Assembly: GCA_005239725.1 (NCBI GenBank)
Contig: SBBM01000045.1
Coordinates: 1-33,723 of the forward strand
Reading direction: 5' to 3'
Origin: Planctomycetales bacterium
Lineage (GTDB): Bacteria > Omnitrophota > Gorgyraeia > Gygaellales > Profunditerraquicolaceae
Length of the DNA: 33,723 bases
Made by a program: the position numbers and the translations under genes
Part shown: positions 17,637 to 24,147 of the stretch, piece after piece
How the letters are laid out: each line of letters opens with the position of its first letter
How positions within the stretch are numbered: position 1 is the stretch's first letter
The notes under the pieces: model-generated
The model's input: the letters and a program-made list of their open reading frames with translations, nothing else
The model's database searches: none
Told to the model about the DNA's origin: nothing

Positions 17637-19225
17637 AAATAATTATTTGTTATTCTCCACTGGGAAGTGAAAGGGGTTGCCCTACGTTAGGCCAGAACCG
17701 GCAGTTCCAGTTTTTTAAGGAGCCAACGTATATTTATCCGGTCGTGCCTGCGCAGGCCGCCACGTTGCTTAAGGAAAACGGTTATGAGGTAATCTGGCTT
17801 GATTGCCTGGCGGAAAATATCGGTTATGCAAAATTCCTTGAAATTTTAAAGCAGAAGAAACCGGATTTAATCGCGTTTGAGGTAAAGACGCCGGTAATTA
17901 AACAGATTTGGAAGATTGTTGATGATATTAAGGGATTGTCCCCCTCTCTGGCTAATCCGAAGAATCAGAAGGGGGCTGTCCCCGAAGTCGTTCTTTTCGG
18001 CGACCATGTTACCGCGCTGCCGGAAGAATCAATGCAGAATTCAAAGGCTGATTTTGTCTTAACCGGGGGCGATTATGATTTTCTTTTGCTGAATTTATGT
18101 AATTATCTTAAAGGAAGGCAGGGAGAGTCCCTTTCGGATTCTTTCCCGATAGACAAAGCAGGGAGAGCCCCTGTCTTAGAGCCGGGCATTTATTATCGTA
18201 AAAACGGCCAAATCAAAAATACAGGGAAATTTCAGCTTAATCACGATTTAAATTCCCTGTTTTTTATCGACCGGGATTTGACTAAGTGGCAGCTTTACGC
18301 CTATAACAACGGCAACTATAAACGGACTCCCGGGACATACATAATGAGCGGGAGGGACTGCTGGTGGGGTAAGTGCAATTTCTGTGCCTGGCCTCAGCTG
18401 TATCCAGAATTTCGCCTACGTAAAGTAGAAAATGTTCTAGATGAAATAGGTATGCTTATAGAAAAATACGGGATAAAGGAAATTATGGACGATACCGGGA
18501 CTTTTCCCATAGGTGATTGGCTAAGGGATTTTTACACAGGAATGGTTAAGCGCGGATTTAATAAAAATATCTATTTAGATTGCAATATGCGTTTCGGCGC
18601 GGTTTCTTATGATGAGTTGCGCCTGATGAAAAAGGCAAATTTTCGCCTCTTGCTTTTTGGCATAGAATCGGCAAATCAGGATACCCTGGACAGGGTTAAC
18701 AAGAATTTAAAGGTTGGGGATATTATTGAGGGTTGCCGGCTTGCTCAAAAGGTCGGCCTTTACCCGCATATTACCGTAATGTTCGGCTACCCCTGGGAAA
18801 CTTATGAGGATGCCCTGAGAACCCTGAAATTAGGTACCTGGCTTCTTAAGAAAGGTTATGCTTATACCATGCAGGCAACGTTAGTCATTCCCTATCCGGG
18901 AACGCCGCTTTTTGACGAATGCAAAGAAAGGGGATGGCTTAAAACCCTGGATTGGGATAAATATGATATGAAGCAGCCGGTAATGAGTTCTCCTATACCG
19001 GATGAAAAGATTATGGAATTGGTGCGGGGTATGTATAAGGTGTCGCTTAGCCCGGAATTCATTCTGCGCAAGTTTTTTTCGTTACGAGATATCGATGACT
19101 TTAAATATTCTTTCCGGGCGGCAAAAAAGGTATTCGGGCACATTTTGGATTTTAGGAAAACCGAGGATGGATCTCTTTGTAATTGCAGGGGTTACAAACA
19201 AGGGAAACGTCCCCTAGTTAACTGA
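17633..19225 (+). CDS. B12-binding-type radical SAM protein with two repeat-derived inserts
   Basis: The 530-residue product has an N-terminal cobalamin-binding-like domain (about 1-160; LKENGYEVIWLDC, FGDHVTALPEE, ADFVLTGGDYDFLL) and a radical SAM core. The cluster cysteines are C243, C248 and C251 in GRDCWWGKCNFCAW, a C-x4-C-x2-C spacing in place of the usual C-x3-C-x2-C. Later core signatures include LLLFGIESANQDTLDRVNK and VMFGYPWET. The family includes B12-dependent methylases and other radical enzymes; here a sugar or lipid-carrier modification is likely. Residues 101-117 and 162-181 are inserts encoded by palindromic elements R2 and R3 inside or next to the cobalamin domain. The C terminus also ends in a weak repeat-like stretch. 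Confidence 0.8.
   Translation: MKIIICYSPLGSERGCPTLGQNRQFQFFKEPTYIYPVVPAQAATLLKENGYEVIWLDCLAENIGYAKFLEILKQKKPDLIAFEVKTPVIKQIWKIVDDIKGLSPSLANPKNQKGAVPEVVLFGDHVTALPEESMQNSKADFVLTGGDYDFLLLNLCNYLKGRQGESLSDSFPIDKAGRAPVLEPGIYYRKNGQIKNTGKFQLNHDLNSLFFIDRDLTKWQLYAYNNGNYKRTPGTYIMSGRDCWWGKCNFCAWPQLYPEFRLRKVENVLDEIGMLIEKYGIKEIMDDTGTFPIGDWLRDFYTGMVKRGFNKNIYLDCNMRFGAVSYDELRLMKKANFRLLLFGIESANQDTLDRVNKNLKVGDIIEGCRLAQKVGLYPHITVMFGYPWETYEDALRTLKLGTWLLKKGYAYTMQATLVIPYPGTPLFDECKERGWLKTLDWDKYDMKQPVMSSPIPDEKIMELVRGMYKVSLSPEFILRKFFSLRDIDDFKYSFRAAKKVFGHILDFRKTEDGSLCNCRGYKQGKRPLVN
17932..17983 (+). repeat. Palindromic element R2, inside the radical SAM gene
   Basis: GGGATTGTCCCCC (17932-17944) and GGGGGCTGTCCCC (17971-17983) bracket a 26-base core (17945-17970). 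That core occurs again, identically, at 23040-23065 in element R7, which is intergenic. The C-rich and G-rich inner arms can pair. In the gene it reads as G-L-S-P...K-G-A-V-P. Confidence 0.85.
18116..18174 (+). repeat. Palindromic element R3, inside the radical SAM gene
   Basis: GCAGGGAGAGTCCCT (from 18118) and GCAGGGAGAGCCCCT (from 18158) flank a T/C-rich centre with CTTT/AAAG pairing. It shares its left 14 bases and right 8 bases with R1. It is translated as RQGESLSDSF...AGRAPV without breaking the frame. Confidence 0.7.
19201..19215 (+). repeat. Possible degenerate palindromic half-site at the 3' end of the radical SAM gene
   Basis: AGGGAAACGTCCCCT resembles the AGGGAnnGTCCCC half-site of the family with one extra base. 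An AGGGG lies 15-20 bases upstream. It encodes the last residues of the radical SAM protein. This is weak on its own. Confidence 0.35.
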
Positions 19226-19239
19226 TAAAAGGAGCTACA

Positions 19240-20109
19240 ATGAAAGGAATAATTTTAGCGGGGGGAAGAGCAACGCGGCTCTACCCGATTACAAAGGCCA
19301 CCTCTAAGCAGCTTCTCCCGGTATATGATAAACCGATGGTGTATTATCCCTTGTCGGTATTGATGCTTGCCGGGATACGGGATATCCTGATAATATCCAC
19401 GCCCGAGGCCTTGCCGAGGTTCAGGGATTTATTCGGCAGCGGCGCAAATCTAGGCATAAATATTTCTTACGCCGCGCAGGAAGAGCCAAGAGGTATCGCC
19501 GAAGCGTTCATTATCGGGGAAAAATTTATCGGCAAAGACAGCGTATGCCTTATCCTGGGCGACAATATCTTTTACGGGCAGGGGCTCCATGATTTATTAA
19601 GGGAATCTTCCGGGCAGAAGAAAGGCGCAACAGTTTTTGGTTATTACGTAAAAGACCCCTGGCGTTACGGGGTCATTGAATTTAACAAAAAATGCCGGGT
19701 GATTTCTGTCGCAGAGAAGCCGAAAAATCCCAGATCAAATTATGTTATTACGGGGATTTATTTTTATGATAATGCTGTGGTAAGAATTGCAAAAAGGCTT
19801 AAACCTTCGGGCCGCGGGGAATTGGAGGTAACCGATATCAATAATGAATATTTAAAGAGAAAGGCGCTTAAGGTTAAGATTTTAGGCCGGGGGTATGCCT
19901 GGCTGGATATGGGGACTTGCGATTCCCTTATTGAAGCCTCGCTCTTCATTAAGACTATCGAAGAAAGGCAGGGGCTAAAGATCGGTTGCATTGAAGAAGT
20001 TGCATACAGGATGGGATATATTAACGGAGCTCAATTACGAAAAATATGCGCTAGACTGTCCGCAAGTTACAATGAATACTTGAGAGGGATAATTAAAGAT
20101 GGAAAATAA
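19240..20109 (+). CDS. rmlA: Glucose-1-phosphate thymidylyltransferase
   Basis: The 289-residue product has the nucleotidyltransferase signature GGRATRLYPITKATSKQLLP (8-27), then PMVYYPLSVLMLAGI, AQEEPRGIAEAF, LGDNIFYG, and VTDINNEYL with AWLDMGTCDSL, all at the usual RmlA spacing and length. It makes dTDP-glucose from glucose-1-phosphate and dTTP. The glycine of the common GxGTRL loop is Ala here (GGRATRL), a known variant. The ribosome site AAAAGGAG is strong. It overlaps the following reductase gene by 11 bases and is followed two genes on by rmlB. Confidence 0.95.
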   Translation: MKGIILAGGRATRLYPITKATSKQLLPVYDKPMVYYPLSVLMLAGIRDILIISTPEALPRFRDLFGSGANLGINISYAAQEEPRGIAEAFIIGEKFIGKDSVCLILGDNIFYGQGLHDLLRESSGQKKGATVFGYYVKDPWRYGVIEFNKKCRVISVAEKPKNPRSNYVITGIYFYDNAVVRIAKRLKPSGRGELEVTDINNEYLKRKALKVKILGRGYAWLDMGTCDSLIEASLFIKTIEERQGLKIGCIEEVAYRMGYINGAQLRKICARLSASYNEYLRGIIKDGK

Positions 20110-20917
20110 AATCCTTATTTTTGGCAAGGGTTTTGTCGGAAACCGGCTGCAGGAGGAGTTAGGTTGCGCAATTTCCAGCAAAAAGATATATGCCTTCAAG
20201 GATGCCGAAGAAGAAGTAAAGCAATTTAATCCCGCGGTTATTATTAATTGTATCGGGCATATCGGCAGGAATGTGGATGATTGCGAGCTGGATAAAGATA
20301 AAACCTTAATGGCGAATACCTTTGTTCCGATTATCCTTGCGGAAGTAGCTTTGCGTTACGGCATCCGGCTTATACATATCAGCAGCGGCTGTATTTATCA
20401 TTTTGATTATAGTAATGACAAGCCGGTTAGCGAAGAGAAAATGCCGGATTTCTTTGAGTTGTTTTACAGCCGGACGAAAATATATTCGGACGCGGCCCTG
20501 GAAACGCTAATGGGCAAATACCCGGTTTTGATATTGAGGATACGCGTTCCGCTGGATAACCGACCGCATCCAAGAAATATACTTACCAAGCTCATTAACT
20601 ACAAGAAAATTATTAACCTCCCGAATTCTCTGACATATATTCCTGATTTTGCAAAGGCGCTTAAGCATCTGATAGAAATAAAGGCGAGTGGAATCTATAA
20701 CGTGGTAAATAAAGGGAGTCTGAAATATGAAGAGCTCCTTGATACTTACAGAAAACATGTCCCGGATTTTAAATATGAGACGATAGATTACAAGGCGCTG
20801 AATTTAGTCAGGACAAACCTGATTTTATCCGTTGATAAATTAGAGGAGGCCGGCTTTAAGATGCGCGGCATAAGAGAGGTTCTGGACGAATGCGTAGAAG
20901 AGTACCTAAAATATTAG
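20099..20917 (+). CDS. RmlD-like NAD(P)-dependent sugar-nucleotide reductase
   Basis: The 272-residue product has a short Rossmann start GKGFVG (9-14), NCIGHIGRNVDDCE, SSGCIY (95-100) and the catalytic Tyr123/Lys127 in YSRTK. It is smaller and more divergent than typical RmlD. Its position between rmlA and rmlB implies that it reduces, and perhaps epimerises, the RmlB product dTDP-4-keto-6-deoxyglucose. No rmlC is adjacent, so the final sugar may be L-rhamnose, made if this protein is bifunctional or uses the cupin at 27621, or another dTDP-6-deoxyhexose. It overlaps both neighbours. Confidence 0.7.
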   Translation: MENKILIFGKGFVGNRLQEELGCAISSKKIYAFKDAEEEVKQFNPAVIINCIGHIGRNVDDCELDKDKTLMANTFVPIILAEVALRYGIRLIHISSGCIYHFDYSNDKPVSEEKMPDFFELFYSRTKIYSDAALETLMGKYPVLILRIRVPLDNRPHPRNILTKLINYKKIINLPNSLTYIPDFAKALKHLIEIKASGIYNVVNKGSLKYEELLDTYRKHVPDFKYETIDYKALNLVRTNLILSVDKLEEAGFKMRGIREVLDECVEEYLKY

Positions 20918-21912
20918 TTACCGGCGGCGCGGGCTTTATGGGGAGTGAATTTGTGCGGATGCTGATTAGCCAGGGATTGTCCCCCAAGGGGACTATCCCT
21001 GAGGTTATAATCATCGATAAGTTAACCTACGCCGGAGATCTGGCGCGTTTAAAGGAAGTTGAGGGAAAATACAAATTTTATAAAGCGGATATCGGCAGTC
21101 AGGAACAGGTGCGGCTTATTTTTAAAAAAGAGAAACCCGGGGCGGTGATTAACTTTGCCGCCGAATCCCATGTTGACAGGAGTATCTTGGGAAGCGGCGA
21201 ATTTATCAGGACAAATATCCAGGGAACGCAAATATTGTTTGATGCGGCTAAAGAATGCGGTATTGATAAGGTCATTCATGTGTCAACCGATGAAATTTAT
21301 GGCGACATAACGCGGGGAAAATTTTTCGAGGATGCTCCCTTTAATCCCAGTTCACCGTATTCTGCGAGCAAAGCCGCTGCGGACCTGCTGGCAAAATCGT
21401 ATCTACGGACATTCAAATTTCCGGTTATTATCGTCCGCCCTTCAAATAATTACGGACCATGGCAATACCCGGAAAAATTCATGCCGGTTGTAATATATAA
21501 GGCCCTGGGGAACGAAAAGATACCGGTTTATGGCAGGGGACAAAACGTCAGGGAGTGGCTACATGTTTCTGATTGCGCGGATGCAATTTTAAAGGTGCTT
21601 GAAAAGGGTAAAGTCGGAGAAATTTATAATATCGGCTCGGGGAATGAACGGAAAAATATAGACGTCGCAAAGCAAATTCTTGATATTTTACGGAAGCCGT
21701 ATTCGCTGCTCGAATATGTTGCCGACCGTCCGGGGCATGATTTACGCTACGCCTTAAACTTTTCCAAAATAAGGAGCGAGTTAAATTGGAACCCCCGGAT
21801 TGCGTTTAATGACGGACTAGAGGAAACGGTCGGCTGGTATAAAGATAATTTTTCCTGGCTTAAAAAAAAGGTTAAATATCTGCAGGATTACTGGAAAAAG
21901 GTCTATAAATAG
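20890..21912 (+). CDS. rmlB: dTDP-glucose 4,6-dehydratase with a repeat-derived insert
   Basis: The 340-residue product has GGAGFMG (12-18), IIDKLTYAGD (41-50), AAESHVDRSI (90-99), the catalytic TDE (133-135) in VSTDEIYGD, Tyr157/Lys161 in YSASKAA and RPSNNYGPWQYPEK. It converts dTDP-glucose to dTDP-4-keto-6-deoxyglucose. Residues about 28-38 (QGLSPKGTIPE) are extra relative to the family, which normally passes straight from the first helix to the IDKLTYAG strand; they are encoded by palindromic element R4. The insert is far from the active site. The gene overlaps the upstream reductase by 28 bases. Confidence 0.95.
   Translation: MRRRVPKILVTGGAGFMGSEFVRMLISQGLSPKGTIPEVIIIDKLTYAGDLARLKEVEGKYKFYKADIGSQEQVRLIFKKEKPGAVINFAAESHVDRSILGSGEFIRTNIQGTQILFDAAKECGIDKVIHVSTDEIYGDITRGKFFEDAPFNPSSPYSASKAAADLLAKSYLRTFKFPVIIVRPSNNYGPWQYPEKFMPVVIYKALGNEKIPVYGRGQNVREWLHVSDCADAILKVLEKGKVGEIYNIGSGNERKNIDVAKQILDILRKPYSLLEYVADRPGHDLRYALNFSKIRSELNWNPRIAFNDGLEETVGWYKDNFSWLKKKVKYLQDYWKKVYK
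20972..21000 (+). repeat. Palindromic element R4, inside rmlB
   Basis: AGGGATTGTCCCC and GGGGACTATCCCT pair with one mismatch around a short centre. This is the minimal, cleanest copy of the family (29 bases). It reads in frame as GLSPKGTIP. Confidence 0.85.
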
Positions 21913-21929
21913 GAACTAAATATAAATGC

Positions 21930-22041
21930 GGACGGACCCCTCCTGGCTTGCTAAACATGGAGAGTCCTCGTCTTGGCTATCGCAAAGTAGCGGAAGAGGC
22001 CTGTCCCCAAAAAGAACGATGATCGAAAGGAACCTGTCCCC
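21930..22041 (+). repeat. Palindromic element cluster R5, between rmlB and the beta-repeat gene
   Basis: The 141-base gap 21913-22053 is almost filled by family half-sites: GGACGGACCCCTCC (from 21930), GGAGAGTCCTC (21959-21969), GAGGCCTGTCCCC (21996-22008) and AAGGAACCTGTCCCC (22027-22041). Bases 21951-21975 match 24080-24104 in R8 at 22 of 25 positions. Its right end adjoins the GAAGAG that precedes the next start codon. Confidence 0.75.
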
Positions 22042-22053
22042 GAAGAGCTTCTA

Positions 22054-23022
22054 ATGCGAAACAAGAAAAATAAATATTCGGTCGATAATAAAAACCGCTT
22101 AGTCATTAATGATACCGTTGTCAATGGTTCTTTTTCGACGGACAAGAATAACCGCCTCATCTACCGGCTCAATGAGCCGCGGGCCTGGCGCCGGAAACAC
22201 GGTTTACCCGGCAAGATTATTTTTATCGGCAACTGGTCGCTTAATGAAAACCATGATTTGGATTTTCTCGTGGCCGACAGGAAAGATAGGCTTTCGCTTG
22301 AAGGCAAAATTATTGCGGTAGAAAGTCATAAATTAGTATTTGCAATTAATCAGGGTCCTGTTTCTCGCATCTGCCTCTTAAAACTATCCGGTTCCTGGGG
22401 ATGCGATGAAGCCAGCAGGATTTTCTTTTCCGCAAGCAAGAAGCCGAATCCCGACATACTTACGTTTGAGGGAGGTTGGAAATTAAACGGGAGCCAGCAG
22501 ATAGTTTATACGTATCAAAAAACAGATTTAAAAAGGAAAACAAAGGTTTTATCGGAACTGAGGTTTTCCGGGTTCTGGCAAATAACTTCCGCAAACAGGC
22601 TTACGTATATATTATCCCGCGGCACAAATTCCGGATTTGACTTCAAGGTTCAGCTGGAAACGCCAAATCTTTACCCGCAGGACGGCAAAATCAAGTATCG
22701 TTTAGGCGCGGGCGTAAAAGGGGCTGTCCCTAAAACCATTTGCCTCTATGGCACCTGGAAATTCAGCAGACGGCTGGGTTTGGTTTTTGAGATGGAATAC
22801 GCAAAAGGGGAGATTCATTCGCTTGTTTTTGGCACGGAAGTTGATTTTGGCAAAAATAATCAAATCGCTTTTAATCTTAAAGACAGGCATGGGGAAGAGT
22901 TGGGTATAAGCCTAATATTTACGCATAAGCTTTTAAGACAAGCAGGCGCGGAATGGTTCTTGCGCCTTAAGCATACAAGGGAAGGTTCTGGCATAGATAC
23001 CGGAATGCGTATACCATTCTAA
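22054..23022 (+). CDS. Protein of unknown function built from repeated G-x-W beta motifs
   Basis: I do not recognise a named family for this 322-residue protein. It has no signal peptide or membrane helix. A 16-residue pattern of the form G-x-(W/F)-x4-6-N-x-L/I-x-F/Y recurs at about residues 24, 58, 83, 112, 139, 172, 232 and 259; examples are GNWSLNENHDLDFLV, GGWKLNGSQQIVYTY and GFWQITSANRLTYIL. Alternating hydrophobic residues suggest beta-hairpins in a beta-propeller, barrel or solenoid-like sheet. It is the only non-enzymatic, non-membrane gene in the locus, and it is flanked by palindromic clusters R5 and R7 and contains half-site R6. GAAGAG lies about 6 bases before the ATG, and no other in-frame start exists back to a stop at 21988. 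A glycan-binding or scaffold role is possible but not shown. Confidence 0.75.
   Translation: MRNKKNKYSVDNKNRLVINDTVVNGSFSTDKNNRLIYRLNEPRAWRRKHGLPGKIIFIGNWSLNENHDLDFLVADRKDRLSLEGKIIAVESHKLVFAINQGPVSRICLLKLSGSWGCDEASRIFFSASKKPNPDILTFEGGWKLNGSQQIVYTYQKTDLKRKTKVLSELRFSGFWQITSANRLTYILSRGTNSGFDFKVQLETPNLYPQDGKIKYRLGAGVKGAVPKTICLYGTWKFSRRLGLVFEMEYAKGEIHSLVFGTEVDFGKNNQIAFNLKDRHGEELGISLIFTHKLLRQAGAEWFLRLKHTREGSGIDTGMRIPF
22720..22731 (+). repeat. Palindromic half-site R6, inside the beta-repeat gene
   Basis: GGGGCTGTCCCT is a single copy of the family half-site, translated as KGAVPK at residues 222-227. This is the same peptide as the right arm of R2. It sits in the longest spacer between the protein's motifs (residues 188-231), as expected for a tolerated insertion. 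Confidence 0.6.
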
Positions 23023-23025
23023 TAC

Positions 23026-23078
23026 AGGGACTCTCCCCTTCTCTGGCTAATCCGAAGAATCAGAACGGGGGTTGTCCT
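23026..23078 (+). repeat. Palindromic element R7, between the beta-repeat gene and gmd
   Basis: AGGGACTCTCCCC (23026-23038) and GGGGGTTGTCCT (23067-23078) bracket the same 26-base core (23040-23065) found in R2. It occupies nearly all of the 77-base gap and ends about ten bases before the gmd ribosome site AGGAG. Confidence 0.85.
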
Positions 23079-23099
23079 TAAATGAACAGGAGAAGCAAA

Positions 23100-24083
23100 A
23101 TGTCTAAGAAGGCTTTGATTACTGGCGTAACGGGGCAAGACGGTTCATATCTGGCAGAATTTCTTCTGGAAAAAGGTTATGAAGTTCACGGGATAGTCCG
23201 GCGGGTGGCGCTGGAGGACCCCGAGCACAGGCTCTGGAGGATAAAGCATATCCTGAATAAAATAAAACTGCATCCGGCGTCGTTAGAGAGCTATCCTAGC
23301 ATATTTAATGTCGTTGAGAGCGTCAAGCCTGATGAGTGTTACCATTTGGCGGCGCAGAGCTTTGTCAGCTATTCTTTTGAAGACGAATTTTCAACCATCA
23401 ATACAAATATTAACGGCACGCATTTTGTGCTTTCCGCTATAAAAGAAAGAGCGCCAAAGTGCAGGTTTTATTTTGCCGCTTCCAGCGAAATGTTCGGCCA
23501 CGTGTACGAAACCCCACAGGATGAAGAAACTCCCTTTCACCCGCGTTCCCCTTACGGAATTTCCAAGGTTGCCGGGTTTGACCTGACCAGGAATTACCGC
23601 GAGGCATACGGCATTTTTGCTTCTAGCGGCATACTTTTTAACCATGAGTCGCCTCGCCGCGGCTTTGAATTTGTCACCCGTAAAATTACCAATGCCGCAG
23701 CGGAGATTAAATTGGGCCTGGCAAAGGAATTGAGGCTTGGAAACCTTGAGGCAAGGAGAGACTGGGGTTTTTCAGGCGATTATGTAAAAGCTATGTATCT
23801 TATGCTGCAGCAGGATAAGCCGGATGATTATGTTATCGCCACCGGAGAAACTCATACTGTAAGGGAATTTGTTGAGCTGGCATTCGGTTTTGTCGGCCTT
23901 GATTGGAAGAAATATACGGTTATTGACAAAAATTTTTATAGGCCCGCGGAAGTAAACCTTTTGCTCGGCGATTATGCGAAGGCAAGAAGGAAGTTGCATT
24001 GGAAGCCATCCTTGAAATTTAGGGAATTGGTCCGGATGATGGTGGAAGCGGACTTGAATCGCTTGAAGGGATTGTCCTGCTAA
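23100..24083 (+). CDS. gmd: GDP-mannose 4,6-dehydratase
   Basis: The ATG at 23100 was chosen over 23082 because AGGAG sits 7 bases before it. The 327-residue product has GVTGQDG (9-15), the catalytic SSE (128-130) in AASSEMFG, Tyr152/Lys156 in SPYGISK, and LFNHESPRRGFEFVTRKI, which is diagnostic for the family. It converts GDP-mannose to GDP-4-keto-6-deoxymannose, the substrate of the Fcl-like enzyme at 9635-10585. The last codons (KGLSC, then TAA) lie inside palindromic element R8, so the natural C terminus may have been replaced by repeat sequence. Confidence 0.95.
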   Translation: MSKKALITGVTGQDGSYLAEFLLEKGYEVHGIVRRVALEDPEHRLWRIKHILNKIKLHPASLESYPSIFNVVESVKPDECYHLAAQSFVSYSFEDEFSTINTNINGTHFVLSAIKERAPKCRFYFAASSEMFGHVYETPQDEETPFHPRSPYGISKVAGFDLTRNYREAYGIFASSGILFNHESPRRGFEFVTRKITNAAAEIKLGLAKELRLGNLEARRDWGFSGDYVKAMYLMLQQDKPDDYVIATGETHTVREFVELAFGFVGLDWKKYTVIDKNFYRPAEVNLLLGDYAKARRKLHWKPSLKFRELVRMMVEADLNRLKGLSC

Positions 24084-24137
24084 GCGTGGAGAGACCTCGT
24101 CTTGTATATTTGAGAGAAGTAGAAGGGACCTCTCCCC
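24067..24137 (+). repeat. Palindromic element R8, across the gmd stop codon
   Basis: AGGGATTGTCCT (24067-24078) and GGGACCTCTCCCC (24125-24137) flank a segment homologous to R5. GGAGAG at 24088 can pair with CTCTCC at 24130. The left arm encodes the last residues and the TAA of gmd. The right arm adjoins the AAGAGGAA ribosome site of the next gene. Confidence 0.8.
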
Positions 24138-24147
24138 AAGAGGAAAT

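Noticed and set aside
20972-21000. GC-rich hairpin that might be an intrinsic terminator
   Set aside because: There is no T-tract, it lies early in rmlB, and it belongs to the repeat family; the same applies to R2, R3, R7 and R8.
21913-22053. Riboswitch or small RNA in the largest intergenic gap
   Set aside because: The gap is explained by repeat half-sites shared with R8; I see no known riboswitch core.
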